A stretch of DNA of 64,000 nt, taken from positions 2,758,001-2,822,000 of the forward strand of contig NZ_CP149571.1 in the NCBI RefSeq assembly GCF_037890695.1, given 5' to 3'. The notes beneath the pieces are model-generated. The model was not told the origin of the DNA. It made no database searches and was given only the letters and a program-made list of their open reading frames with translations. Below, piece after piece: positions 29,410 through 38,215 of the stretch. This DNA comes from Aeromonas jandaei. Lineage in GTDB: Bacteria; Pseudomonadota; Gammaproteobacteria; Enterobacterales; Aeromonadaceae. How positions within the stretch are numbered: the first letter of the stretch is position 1; the number at the start of each line of letters is the position of its first letter. The position numbers were made by a program, and so were the translations under genes.

Positions 29410-29748
29410 ATGTCCGAACTGGCCAGCCAGCAGTGTGAAGCGTGCCGTGCCGATGCCCCCAAGGTGAGCGATGAGGAGCTGCGCGAGTTGATGCAGCTTA
29501 TCCCCGACTGGCAGCCGCTGGTGGTGGCGGGGGCGTTGCAGCTGCGGCGGGAATTTGCCTTTCGCAACTTCAAGGAGGCGCTGGCGTTTACCAACCGCTT
29601 GGGCGAGCTGGCAGAGGCGGAGTTCCACCATCCGGCCATTTTGACCGAGTGGGGCAAGGTAACGGTCAGCTGGTGGACTCACAAGATCGGTGGGCTGCAC
29701 CGCAACGACTTCATCATGGCGGCGCGTACCGACCAGCTACTCAAATAA
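29410..29748 (+). CDS. phhB: Pterin-4a-carbinolamine dehydratase PhhB
   Basis: Dehydrates 4a-hydroxytetrahydropterin made by PhhA, and so regenerates the cofactor. The 112-residue protein has family residues in the core: [20 protein letters not shown] and [20 protein letters not shown] (the His-His and Trp pocket). ATG 29410 has GAGGAG upstream. It is co-transcribed with phhA and has a strong terminator after it. Confidence 0.96.
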   Translation: MSELASQQCEACRADAPKVSDEELRELMQLIPDWQPLVVAGALQLRREFAFRNFKEALAFTNRLGELAEAEFHHPAILTEWGKVTVSWWTHKIGGLHRNDFIMAARTDQLLK

Positions 29749-29764
29749 GCGGCAACAACTGACT

Positions 29765-29803
29765 CGGGCCTGCCCGGCGAAAGCGGGGCAGGCCCGCATT
29801 TTT
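29765..29803 (+). terminator. Intrinsic terminator of phhAB
   Basis: CGGGCCTGCCC / GGGCAGGCCCG stem with a 10-base loop, followed by CATTTTTG. Confidence 0.88.
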
Positions 29804-29882
29804 GTGGGCTAGCGCTCGCACTGGGGGGATCGAGTCTGTATTATCCGCTCATTCATAGAGTTAGCTAGGAAGTGTGTCCCGA

Positions 29883-31430
29883 ATGCGTCTTGAAGTCAGC
29901 TGTGAAGACCGCCTGGGCCTGACCCGGGAACTGCTCGACCGCCTGGTGGAGCACAATATCGATCTGCGCGGCATCGAAATCGATACCTCAGGCATCATCT
30001 ATCTCAACTTTCCCGAGCTGGAGTTCAGCGATTTTCAGCATCTGATGCCGGAGATCCGCCGCATTCCCGGCGTCTATGACGTCAAGACCATCCCCTACAT
30101 GCCCTCCGAGCGGGAGCACCACGAGATTGAGGCGCTGCTCAAGGCGCTGCCGGATCTGGTCTTCTCGCTCGATGCCAAGGGCAAGGTGACCCAGGCCAAC
30201 CAGTCGGCCCTCACCACCCTCGGCTTGCCGGTGGAGGAGGTGCGCGGTGTGGCGCTCGGCTCGCTGGTCAAGGGCTTCTCCTTCAGCCGCTGGCTGGAAG
30301 CGAGCGACATCCGGCCGCAAACCTGCAAACTGAGCTTCAATGGCGAAGAGTATCTGGCGGATCTGCTGCCGCTCTTTGTCGATGAACAGAAGGGGAAGCA
30401 AGCACTGGCGGGGGCTGTGGTGGTCCTCAAATCGGCCCGCCGGGTCGGTCTGCACTTCAGCGCGCTCCACGCGGTGGAGGCGGAGGGGTTCGAGCATCTG
30501 CAGGGCGAGAGCCCCAAGATGAAAGAGGTGCTGGCGCAGGCGCGCAAGCTGGCGATGCAGGACGCGCCGCTGCTCATCGTCGGCGAGACCGGTACCGGCA
30601 AGGAGCTGCTGGCCCGTGCCTGTCACGCTGCCAGCCTGCGATCCAGCCACCCCTTCATGGCCCTCAACTGCGCCGCCATGCCCGATAACGTGGCCGAGAG
30701 CGAGCTGTTCGGCTATGCCCCCGGCGCCTTTGGCAACAATACCGAGGGCAAGCGCGGGGTGCTGGAGCTGGCGAGCGGCGGCACCCTGATGCTGGACGAG
30801 ATTGGCGACATGTCGCCCCATCTGCAGACCAAGTTCTTGCGGGTGCTGCAGGATGGCGTGTTCCGCCGGGTCGGTGACGAGCAGGAGGTGAAGGTCAATG
30901 TGCGCTTTATCTGCACTACCCAGAAACAGCTGCTCGATCTGGTCAACGATGGCTCCTTCCGCGAGGATCTCTACTACCGTCTCAACGTGTTGAGTCTGGC
31001 GCTGCCGCCGCTGCGTGAGCGCAAGGCGGATGTCATGGTGCTGGCCCAGCAGTTTGTCTCGCGCTTTGCCAGCGAATTGCAGCGTCCACGCCCGCGCTTT
31101 ACCCGCAACATGGCCGACTATCTGACCGCTTATCGTTGGCCGGGCAACGTACGCCAGCTGCGCAACTGCCTCTATCGCGCCATGACGCTGCTGGAGGGGG
31201 ACGAGCTTGGCCCCGAGCAGATCGATCTGCCGGTAGCGGCCGATAGCGCGCCGCTTATCGACGAGTGGTTCGAGGGCAACCTTGACGATGCGGTGAAGCG
31301 CTTCGAGAGCCAGCTGCTGGCCCGGCTCTATCCTGCGTTTCCCTCGACCCGCCAGCTTGCCAAACGACTGGGTGTGTCGCACACCGCCATCGCCAACAAA
31401 TTGCGGGAGTACGGGATCAGCAAAAAGTGA
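29883..31430 (+). CDS. tyrR: Aromatic amino acid regulator TyrR
   Basis: Transcription factor controlling aromatic amino acid genes, 515 residues. N-terminal ACT domain (MRLEVSCEDRLGLTRELLDR), PAS region (LLKALPDLVFSLDAKGKV), AAA+ domain with Walker A GETGTGKE, and a Fis-like HTH ending TRQLAKRLGVSHTAIANKLR. The loop that is GAFTGA in sigma-54 activators reads GAFGNN, as expected for TyrR, which works with sigma-70. ATG 29883 matches the E. coli N-terminus and has AGGAAG upstream; a GTG at 29874 is rejected. It probably controls the adjacent phhAB. Confidence 0.97.
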   Translation: MRLEVSCEDRLGLTRELLDRLVEHNIDLRGIEIDTSGIIYLNFPELEFSDFQHLMPEIRRIPGVYDVKTIPYMPSEREHHEIEALLKALPDLVFSLDAKGKVTQANQSALTTLGLPVEEVRGVALGSLVKGFSFSRWLEASDIRPQTCKLSFNGEEYLADLLPLFVDEQKGKQALAGAVVVLKSARRVGLHFSALHAVEAEGFEHLQGESPKMKEVLAQARKLAMQDAPLLIVGETGTGKELLARACHAASLRSSHPFMALNCAAMPDNVAESELFGYAPGAFGNNTEGKRGVLELASGGTLMLDEIGDMSPHLQTKFLRVLQDGVFRRVGDEQEVKVNVRFICTTQKQLLDLVNDGSFREDLYYRLNVLSLALPPLRERKADVMVLAQQFVSRFASELQRPRPRFTRNMADYLTAYRWPGNVRQLRNCLYRAMTLLEGDELGPEQIDLPVAADSAPLIDEWFEGNLDDAVKRFESQLLARLYPAFPSTRQLAKRLGVSHTAIANKLREYGISKK

Positions 31431-31450
31431 TACCCTGTCTGTTGAGATAA

Positions 31451-31490
31451 ACAGAGAGCCCGTTGCAAAACGGGCTCTCTGTTTTTATTT
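31451..31490 (+). terminator. Intrinsic terminator of tyrR
   Basis: ACAGAGAGCCCG / CGGGCTCTCTGT perfect 12-bp stem, loop TTGCAAAA, then TTTTATTT. Confidence 0.93.
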
Positions 31491-31612
31491 ACAGCTCTGT
31501 CAGCTGAGTCTCACGTCAAGGCTTGTCAGGCTGTTGTCCGGCCACTTACTATCTGAGTTCATGTACCCGAACCGCACTGCTGCGGTGTTGTAGAGGCGCC
31601 TATCCCCTGATC

Positions 31613-32173
31613 ATGTCGTCACACTTCTCATTCCGACTCGTCGTTGCGCTGCTGGTGCTGTTGCCCGGGCTGGCTTGCTCCCGTGCCGCGCTTGCCGACG
31701 CGCAGACCACTGCAGAGAGCCGGGCCAATGCGGTCAAGGAGCTGGTGCTCGATATTCTGAGCTACACCCGCTGGCCAAAGGAGCCGCCGGTGCTGCATCT
31801 GTGCATCGCCGCGCCCACTGAATATGCCGGTGTGCTCTCCACCATTACCCGGCAGGGCAATGGCCGGCCGGTGCAGGTCAATCGCTATGAGGTGACGGAT
31901 CCGGCCATTGCCGGCCAGTGCCATGTGCTCTATCTGGGGGTGATGGACGAGTCAACCCGGCTGGCGCTCTTCTCCCGTTTGAAGGGGCATCCCGTGCTCA
32001 GCATCAGTGAGCAGAACCCGGAGTGCAGCAGCAGTCCCGTCTTCTGTCTGCAGCCGGACAGCCGTAGCGGGCGGCTGCGTTTCAAAGTGAATCTGGATGC
32101 GCTGGCGCTCAGTGGTGTGCGGGTGCACCCGGCCGTGCTCAAGCTGGCCATGGCTGATCGGGGTGTGCCATGA
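31613..32173 (+). CDS. yfiR: YfiR family periplasmic repressor of the c-di-GMP cyclase YfiN
   Basis: A 186-residue DUF4154/YfiR protein with an N-terminal signal peptide (FRLVVALLVLLPGLACSRAALA). In Pseudomonas, YfiR binds the periplasmic part of YfiN and keeps the cyclase off until released by redox or envelope stress. Four cysteines, C64, C103, C138 and C145, have the same spacing (39 and 7) as the two disulphides of Pseudomonas YfiR (from memory). ATG 31613 is chosen because the signal peptide follows directly. The stop overlaps the yfiN start. Confidence 0.9.
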   Translation: MSSHFSFRLVVALLVLLPGLACSRAALADAQTTAESRANAVKELVLDILSYTRWPKEPPVLHLCIAAPTEYAGVLSTITRQGNGRPVQVNRYEVTDPAIAGQCHVLYLGVMDESTRLALFSRLKGHPVLSISEQNPECSSSPVFCLQPDSRSGRLRFKVNLDALALSGVRVHPAVLKLAMADRGVP

Positions 32174-33411
32174 CGCCATCGTCCGATCGCCATGACGTGC
32201 GGCTGACCCTGCGCCAGAGTCTGGGGCGCACCCATCTGGTGACCGCCTTTACCTCGGCTTGCGTGGCGGGGATCCTGCTGACCCTGACCGCCCTGCTGGT
32301 GATGCGTTTTTACGCCGACCACAATCTGGAGCTGGTGGCACGCGCCATCAGCTACACCACGGAAGCGGCTGTGGTGTTTCAGGACGAAGAGGCGGCGGGT
32401 GAGGCGCTGCGGGCCATAGCCGAGCGCGAGGAGGTGGCCGAGGCGCGCATCTATCTGCCCGATGGCAAGTTGCTGACCAGCTGGTCGCGCACCATGAACA
32501 CCCCGATCGCCGAGCTGGAGGGTTATCTTGCCCAGTTGATCCTGCCCGGGCCGGTGCGCGAGCCCATGCTGCGTGGCAGTGAAAAGATCGGCGAGGTCGA
32601 GCTGATCGGCCATGGCGAGTCGCTGCTGATCTTCCTGATTGCGGTGCTGCTGGTGATGCTGATCTGCCTGCTCTTGAGCGCCATGGGGGCCCTTTACGTG
32701 GCGGGGCGGATGCAGGTCTCCATTATCGGTCCCTTGCGCGAGCTGGCCCGGGTAGCCCACTCGGTGCGCCGCCAGCGAACTTTGGGGATGCGGGCACCGC
32801 CCGCCGGTATTGTCGAGCTCAACGAGCTGGGGGATGACTTCAACTCCCTGCTGGATGAGTTGCAGGCGTGGCAAGCCCATCAGGCGCGGGAAAATGCCAG
32901 TCTGCTTCATCAGGCCACCCACGATGTGTTGACCGGACTGCCCAATAGGGTCCTGTTTGACGCCAGGCTGGCACAGGCCATCACCGAGGCTGAACAGGGT
33001 GAGGGGGACTTTGCGCTGCTTTACCTCGATTGCGATCGCTTCAAACAGATTAACGATACCCTGGGCCACAACGCCGGTGACGATGTGCTGATAACCCTGG
33101 CAAGGCGGGTGGAGCATCAGCTGCGGCCTCAGGATCTGGTGTGCCGTCTGGGGGGGGATGAGTTCGCCATCCTGCTGAGCCCTGTGCATCTGCAACAGGA
33201 TGTGGAGGAGGTGATCAACCGCATTCAGCAGGCGATGAGTGAAACCGTGGTATTGCGGGATGGGCAGCAACTGGTGGCTGGGATCAGCATCGGTTATGCC
33301 ATTCATCAATCCGGGGTCAGTGCCAGCGAGCTGTGCGAGCTGGCAGACAAAGCCATGTATTTGGCAAAACGAGCGCGTCGCGAGGAGGTGGATGCCACCG
33401 AACCGGCGTGA
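32170..33411 (+). CDS. yfiN: YfiN/TpbB-type membrane diguanylate cyclase
   Basis: Makes c-di-GMP from two GTP. The 413-residue protein has two membrane helices (LTLTALLVMRFY segment near 35-60; LLIFLIAVLLVMLICLLLSA near 155-180) enclosing a small periplasmic CHASE8-like sensor, then a HAMP-like linker and a GGDEF domain. The active motif GGDEF is at 328-332, and R319-P-Q-D322 five residues before it is an intact product-inhibition I-site. There is no EAL domain. It overlaps yfiR by ATGA and precedes yfiB, the same trio as in Pseudomonas. Confidence 0.93.
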   Translation: MTPSSDRHDVRLTLRQSLGRTHLVTAFTSACVAGILLTLTALLVMRFYADHNLELVARAISYTTEAAVVFQDEEAAGEALRAIAEREEVAEARIYLPDGKLLTSWSRTMNTPIAELEGYLAQLILPGPVREPMLRGSEKIGEVELIGHGESLLIFLIAVLLVMLICLLLSAMGALYVAGRMQVSIIGPLRELARVAHSVRRQRTLGMRAPPAGIVELNELGDDFNSLLDELQAWQAHQARENASLLHQATHDVLTGLPNRVLFDARLAQAITEAEQGEGDFALLYLDCDRFKQINDTLGHNAGDDVLITLARRVEHQLRPQDLVCRLGGDEFAILLSPVHLQQDVEEVINRIQQAMSETVVLRDGQQLVAGISIGYAIHQSGVSASELCELADKAMYLAKRARREEVDATEPA

Positions 33412-33437
33412 ATTGATGTCGTTAAGGAGACATAACA

Positions 33438-33926
33438 ATGAAAATATCCCTCTCCCTCAAGACCTTGCTGCTGGGGTTGATCTTCTCTCTGCTGGCAGGT
33501 TGTCAGAGTGCCCCGAAGGGGCTCACCCCTGAACAGCTGGCGGTATTGAAGGAGCAAGGTTTTTATCTGACCGACGAGGGTTGGACGCTGGATCTGGCCA
33601 ACCGGGTGTTGTTTGCCAACAACGTCGGGGAGCTCAATCCCCAAACCCGTCAGACCGTGGAAAAGCTGGGCAAAGCCCTGCTTGGGGTAGGGCTCGACAA
33701 GGCGCGGGTTGACGGTCACACCGACAACACCGGCGAGAGCAGCTACAACCAGCAACTCTCCCTGAAGCGGGCTCAGTCGGTGGCGGATGTGCTTGTCTCG
33801 GTCGGGATGAAGCCTGCCAACCTGGAGGTCCGTGGTCGCGGCGAAACTGCGCCGGTGGCGGACAACAAGAGTGCCGCCGGACGGGCCGAAAATCGCCGGG
33901 TGGCCATCGTTATTGCCAACCAGTAA
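33438..33926 (+). CDS. yfiB: OmpA-family lipoprotein YfiB
   Basis: Outer-membrane lipoprotein, 162 residues, with lipobox LAGC at residues 19-22. The OmpA-type peptidoglycan-binding domain shows DGHTDNTGESSYNQQLSLKR and GRGETAPVADN with AENRRVAI. In the YfiBNR system YfiB sequesters YfiR and so releases YfiN. It is 26 bases downstream of yfiN with AAGGAGA upstream. Confidence 0.93.
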   Translation: MKISLSLKTLLLGLIFSLLAGCQSAPKGLTPEQLAVLKEQGFYLTDEGWTLDLANRVLFANNVGELNPQTRQTVEKLGKALLGVGLDKARVDGHTDNTGESSYNQQLSLKRAQSVADVLVSVGMKPANLEVRGRGETAPVADNKSAAGRAENRRVAIVIANQ

Positions 33927-33960
33927 GCGACTGTCCTGCCAAGCGTGCCGTGTGCATAGC

Positions 33961-33988
33961 AAAAGAGCGCCAAAGAGGCGCTCTTTTT
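33961..33988. terminator. Bidirectional terminator between yfiB and the TerC-family gene
   Basis: AAAGAGCGCC / GGCGCTCTTT with a 5-base loop, flanked by A-run and T-run. It can serve the two convergent transcripts. Confidence 0.88.
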
Positions 33989-34004
33989 GATCCGGCCGGC
34001 GAGC

Positions 34005-34739
34005 TTATGATTCGCTCTGCTCGTTGGCGTCGGTGTGTTTGCGCAGGCGGATGTTGATCATCTCCACCACCAGCGAGAAGGCCATGGCGAAGTAGATGTA
34101 ACCCTTCGGAATGTGCAGATCCATCCCCTCCGCCATCAGGGCGAAGCCGACCAGGGTGAGGAAGGAGAGGGCCAGCATCTTGATGGTGGGGTGGTTATCG
34201 ACGAAATCGCCGATCGCCTTGGCGGCAAACATCATGATGAAGACGGCGATCATGATGGCCAGCACCATGACAGGAACGTGATCAGCCATGCCGACGGCGG
34301 TGATCACCGAATCCAGACTAAAGACGATGTCGAGAATGGCGATCTGGATCAGGGTGCTGATAAAACCGGAGGCCGCTTTGCTGACACTCTCCGGCTCGGC
34401 GGCCCCTTCCAGGGTGGCGTGGATCTCGTGGGTACTCTTGGCGATGAGGAACAGCCCCCCCAGCAGCAGGATGAGATCGCGGCCCGAGATGGCTTCGCCC
34501 AGCACGGTAAAGAGCGGAGCCGTGAGACGCATGACCCAGGCCAGTGAGAGCAGCAGCAGGATGCGGGTACCCATGGCGAGGGCCAGACCCAGAATGCGGG
34601 CGCGCTGGCGCTGCGCCTCGGGCAGACGGCCGACCAGAATGGAGATAAAGATGATGTTATCGATGCCCAGCACGATTTCGAGCAGGGTCAGGGTGGCGAG
34701 CGCTACCCAGGCAGAGGGATCCAGAACCCATTCCAGCAT
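34005..34739 (-). CDS. TerC family integral membrane protein
   Basis: A 244-residue, mostly hydrophobic protein with about seven membrane helices and the conserved TerC acidic motifs GIDNIIFISIL and SLDSVITAVGM. The family (YgdQ/YoaE/Alx relatives) is tied to metal ion export or tellurium resistance, but substrate cannot be told from sequence. It lacks the C-terminal CBS domains of YoaE-like members, so it is closer to YgdQ. Monocistronic and convergent with yfiRNB. Confidence 0.9.
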   Translation of the reverse strand: MLEWVLDPSAWVALATLTLLEIVLGIDNIIFISILVGRLPEAQRQRARILGLALAMGTRILLLLSLAWVMRLTAPLFTVLGEAISGRDLILLLGGLFLIAKSTHEIHATLEGAAEPESVSKAASGFISTLIQIAILDIVFSLDSVITAVGMADHVPVMVLAIMIAVFIMMFAAKAIGDFVDNHPTIKMLALSFLTLVGFALMAEGMDLHIPKGYIYFAMAFSLVVEMINIRLRKHTDANEQSES

Positions 34740-34847
34740 GATTGAACCTTGGTTGAAAAAAAGAAGCGGAACATTTTAGCAGGGGGGAACCGCTTGTCCC
34801 AGTGGGGCGAAAAGATAAAAATGGTCGCCATCGCAAGGGAGGAGTGC

Positions 34848-35963
34848 ATGTTTCGATTAGGGCTCATCATAAATCCGGTCGCCGGAATTGGCGGCGCAGT
34901 GGCGCTCAAGGGGAGTGACGGCGTAGTGGCCGAGGCGCTGGCTCGCGGCGCCGTGCCCAAAGCACAAGAGCGCACCCGTCAGGCTCTGCTGCCGCTGTGT
35001 GAAGTGACTGCGCCGTTCGAGCTGCTGACGGTGGCTGGCAACATGGGGGAGCAGGTGGTGCGTGAACTGGGCTTGCCGCACCGCATCGTCTATCAACCGG
35101 CCGGGGAGCGTACCTCTGCCGCCGATACCCGCTATGCGGCAGAGCGGATGCGGGATGCGGGCGTCGATCTGCTGCTGTTTGCCGGTGGCGATGGTACGGC
35201 GCGGGACATCTGCGCGGCGGTGGGGGAGTCCTGCCATGTGCTGGGGATCCCGGCTGGCTGCAAGATCCACTCCGGCGTCTACGGGGTGACCCCGACCGCC
35301 AGCGGGCGGGTGGCGGCGCGGATGATCGCCGGTGAACTGCTCAGTCTTATCGACGCCGAGGTGCGCGATATCGACGAAGAGGCGTTTCGCGCAGGCAAGG
35401 TGCGGGCTCGTCACTATGGCCAGCTGCTGGTGCCCGGCGATCTGCGGTACGTGCAGGCGGTCAAGCAGGGGGGGCGGGAGTCCGAAGAGCTGGTGCTGGC
35501 GGATCTGGCAGCCGGCGTGGTCGAGCAGATGGAGCCAGATACCCTCTATCTGATGGGCTCTGGCAGCACGGTGGCAGCCTGCATGGCTGAGCTGGGTCTG
35601 GAAAATACGCTGCTTGGTGTGGATTTGGTGGAAAATGGCAGGCTTATCGGGCAGGATCTCAGCGCCGCCGAGATCCTGACCCGGATCCGTGGCCGTCGCT
35701 GCCGGCTGATCATTACCCTGATTGGCGGACAGGGACATCTGTTCGGGCGCGGAAATCAGCAATTGAGTCCTGAGGTGATTCGGAGTGTCGGGCTGGAGAA
35801 CATCCAGGTGCTGGCAACCAAGAGCAAGCTGGCTTCCCTGCAGGGGAGACCACTCCTGGTCGATACCGATGAGCCTGAATTGAACCGGGCGTTGAGTGGT
35901 TATCTGCGCATAACCACGGGATACAAGGATCAGGTCATCTACCCGGTGGCCAGCCCGGAATAG
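34848..35963 (+). CDS. ATP-NAD kinase family protein (COG3199-like)
   Basis: A 371-residue protein with the diacylglycerol/NAD kinase-fold signature FAGGDGTARDICAAV, an N-terminal IINPVAGIGGAVALKGSD, and DLVENGRLIGQDLSA. It resembles the AcoX/COG3199 branch rather than canonical NadK. The substrate is not established. ATG 34848 has AAGGGAGGAG five bases upstream; an upstream ATG (34749) would extend into the promoter of the divergent TerC-family gene. It runs in the same direction as yfcL after a gap of about 100 bases. Confidence 0.82.
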   Translation: MFRLGLIINPVAGIGGAVALKGSDGVVAEALARGAVPKAQERTRQALLPLCEVTAPFELLTVAGNMGEQVVRELGLPHRIVYQPAGERTSAADTRYAAERMRDAGVDLLLFAGGDGTARDICAAVGESCHVLGIPAGCKIHSGVYGVTPTASGRVAARMIAGELLSLIDAEVRDIDEEAFRAGKVRARHYGQLLVPGDLRYVQAVKQGGRESEELVLADLAAGVVEQMEPDTLYLMGSGSTVAACMAELGLENTLLGVDLVENGRLIGQDLSAAEILTRIRGRRCRLIITLIGGQGHLFGRGNQQLSPEVIRSVGLENIQVLATKSKLASLQGRPLLVDTDEPELNRALSGYLRITTGYKDQVIYPVASPE

Positions 35964-36062
35964 GACGCCATGGATGCTGCTGGCCTGGCGCCAGAGAGCT
36001 GCAATCAACCGGATTGCGGTTCCATACCCCCGAATTATTTGCCGCAAATGAGGCTGCGTTAC

Positions 36063-36341
36063 ATGACGATTCACGATTTTGAGCACAAGTTGTTGGGACT
36101 GATCGACGGCATGGTTGCTACTGCGAGCGAAGATGAACTCTTTGCCGGTGGTTACCTGCGAGGCCATATTTCGCTGGCGGTCGCCCGTGCCGAGCTGGAG
36201 GGCAAGACCCTGGTGCGGGATGTCAAAAGCTATGTGTTGCGCAGCCTCAACGAGGCGATTTTGCAAGGCGAGCTCTCCGAGCAGGACGAGCAGCTGGTGC
36301 AAGCGATGTGGATTCGTTTGCAACAACAGGCAGAAGCTTGA
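36063..36341 (+). CDS. yfcL: YfcL family protein
   Basis: A 92-residue protein similar to E. coli YfcL along its length: an FEHKLLGLIDGMV N-terminus, ASEDELFAGGYLRGHISLAV in the middle and DEQLVQAMWIRLQQQ at the end. It is all-helical, with no signal peptide. The function is unknown. ATG 36063 matches the family start; an in-frame ATG at 35970 adds an unlikely Pro/Cys-rich leader. Confidence 0.88.
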   Translation: MTIHDFEHKLLGLIDGMVATASEDELFAGGYLRGHISLAVARAELEGKTLVRDVKSYVLRSLNEAILQGELSEQDEQLVQAMWIRLQQQAEA

Positions 36342-36438
36342 TCGGATACACATTTCAAACTGAAGTTTGAGTTTATTCTTCCCTGAAGTTAGTGAAAGGT
36401 TAATAATAAGTTTCGCCTTTTGTTTCAGGGATTAAACT

Positions 36439-38103
36439 ATGGCTTCAGCCTCACGTATTGCCAAAAAACTGCCGCTCGAGATGCTCTATCACTGGGAGCG
36501 GCAGTGTCCTGATCGAACCTATCTGCGTCAAACCATCAACCGCGAATATGTCGATTTCACCTGGGGTGAAGTGGCCGATGAAGCGCGGCGCATGGTGACG
36601 GCCCTGCGTCATCTGGGGCTGGTTGCCGGCGATAAAGTGGCGCTGCTCTCCAAGAATTGCGCCCAGTGGTTTATCGCCGATCTGGCGATGCAGATGGGGC
36701 AGTACGTGAGCGTGCCCATCTACCCGACCGCCAACGTCGATACCATCGAATATGTGCTGCGCCACAGCGAGGCCAAGGCGATCTTCGTTGGCAAGCTCGA
36801 TGACTGGAAGAGTCAGGAGGCGGGGGTGCCTGCCGATCTGCTGCGCATCGCCTTCCCCTATGACACCATGCCGGCCAGCTACCAGTGGGATGATCTGCTG
36901 GAAACACACGAGCCCATTCCCGACAGCCCGGTGCAGGAGCCTGATTCCCTGCTGAGCTTGGTCTATACCTCCGGCAGTACCGGCAAGCCGAAAGGGGCCA
37001 TGCTGACCGTCGAACGTTATGCGTGGTCGTGCGAGAAGCTGGTGGAGACGGTGAACCTGACCCAGGCTGATCGCGGTTTCTCCTACCTGCCGCTCGCCCA
37101 CATCACCGAGCGGGTCTACATCTACGGCGGCAGCCTGTTTGGCGGCGCCACCATCGCCTTCCCCGAATCCCTCGACACCTTCGTCGAGGACGTCAAGCGC
37201 TGCCGTCCTACCGTATTTATCTCGGTACCGCGACTGTGGGCCATGTTCCGCATCAAGATCCACGAGAAGCTGCCCCAGAAGAAACTCGAACTGCTGCTCA
37301 AGATCCCGCTGGTCTCCAGCCTTATCAAGAGCAAGCTGAAAAAGGGGTTGGGGCTGGATCAGGCACGGGTATTGGGCTGCGGTTCTGCGCCTGTCTCCCC
37401 TGCGCTGCTTGAGTGGTACCTGAGCATCGGTCTCAAGGTGACCGAAGCGTGGGGCATGACCGAGAACCACGCGTTTTCGACCATCAACTACCCGTTTCGC
37501 GCCGACAAGATCGGTACCGTCGGCAAGGCGGGGCCCGGGGTGACCATCAAGATCTCCGACGAGGGGGAGATCCTCTGTCGCTGCGAGGGGATGATGGTGG
37601 GTTATTACAAGGATCCCGAGCACAGTGCCGAGGCCATTGATGCCGAGGGGTGGCTCCACACCGGCGACATGGGCAAGCTGGACAAGGAGGGTTACCTCAC
37701 CATCACCGGCCGGATGAAGGATGTGTTCAAGACCGCCAAGGGCAAGTATGTGGCGCCGGTGCCCATCGAAGGGATGCTGGGGCAGGAGCCCATCATCGAG
37801 CAGCTCTGCGTGATTGGTTACGGCATGCCCCAGCCTGTCGCGCTGGTGCAGCTGGCCGAGAGCGCAGCCAAAGGAAACCGGGATGAGGTCGTGGCCAGAC
37901 TGGAGGCAGCCCGGGTGCGGGTCAACGACCAACTGGAGTCCCACGCCAAGATCCGCGGCATTCTGGTGGTGAAAACCCCCTGGAATATCGAGAACGGCGT
38001 GCTGACTCCCACCATGAAGATCAAGCGTCATCTGCTGGAGCAAAAATATGCCCATGTCGGGGAGCGCTGGCCCTCATCGCAAGTGGTGGTGTGGGAGGAG
38101 TAA
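36439..38103 (+). CDS. AMP-binding long-chain acyl-CoA ligase (FadD15-like)
   Basis: A 554-residue adenylate-forming enzyme. The ATP motif is LVYTSGSTGKPKGAM; further signatures are EAWGMTENHAF, GWLHTGDMGKLDKEGYL and GRMKDVFKTAKGKYV, whose last Lys is typical of the catalytic hinge region. It resembles the bacterial FAA1/FadD15 long-chain ligases more than E. coli FadD. Chain-length preference is unknown. It is preceded by an AT-rich stretch (36350-36435) probably holding its promoter, and followed by a strong terminator. Confidence 0.9.
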   Translation: MASASRIAKKLPLEMLYHWERQCPDRTYLRQTINREYVDFTWGEVADEARRMVTALRHLGLVAGDKVALLSKNCAQWFIADLAMQMGQYVSVPIYPTANVDTIEYVLRHSEAKAIFVGKLDDWKSQEAGVPADLLRIAFPYDTMPASYQWDDLLETHEPIPDSPVQEPDSLLSLVYTSGSTGKPKGAMLTVERYAWSCEKLVETVNLTQADRGFSYLPLAHITERVYIYGGSLFGGATIAFPESLDTFVEDVKRCRPTVFISVPRLWAMFRIKIHEKLPQKKLELLLKIPLVSSLIKSKLKKGLGLDQARVLGCGSAPVSPALLEWYLSIGLKVTEAWGMTENHAFSTINYPFRADKIGTVGKAGPGVTIKISDEGEILCRCEGMMVGYYKDPEHSAEAIDAEGWLHTGDMGKLDKEGYLTITGRMKDVFKTAKGKYVAPVPIEGMLGQEPIIEQLCVIGYGMPQPVALVQLAESAAKGNRDEVVARLEAARVRVNDQLESHAKIRGILVVKTPWNIENGVLTPTMKIKRHLLEQKYAHVGERWPSSQVVVWEE

Positions 38104-38130
38104 ATCCCCCATTTTCCACATCGCGACAAA

Positions 38131-38164
38131 CAACAACGGCCCTTGATGGGCCGTTGTTGTTTCT
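38131..38164 (+). terminator. Intrinsic terminator of the acyl-CoA ligase gene
   Basis: CAACAACGGCCC / GGGCCGTTGTTG with loop TTGAT, followed by TTTCT. Confidence 0.85.
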
Positions 38165-38215
38165 GGGGGTTATTCACTCGCCGCTGTTTTGTCGGCGAGT
38201 AAAAAGCGCGCCCGG

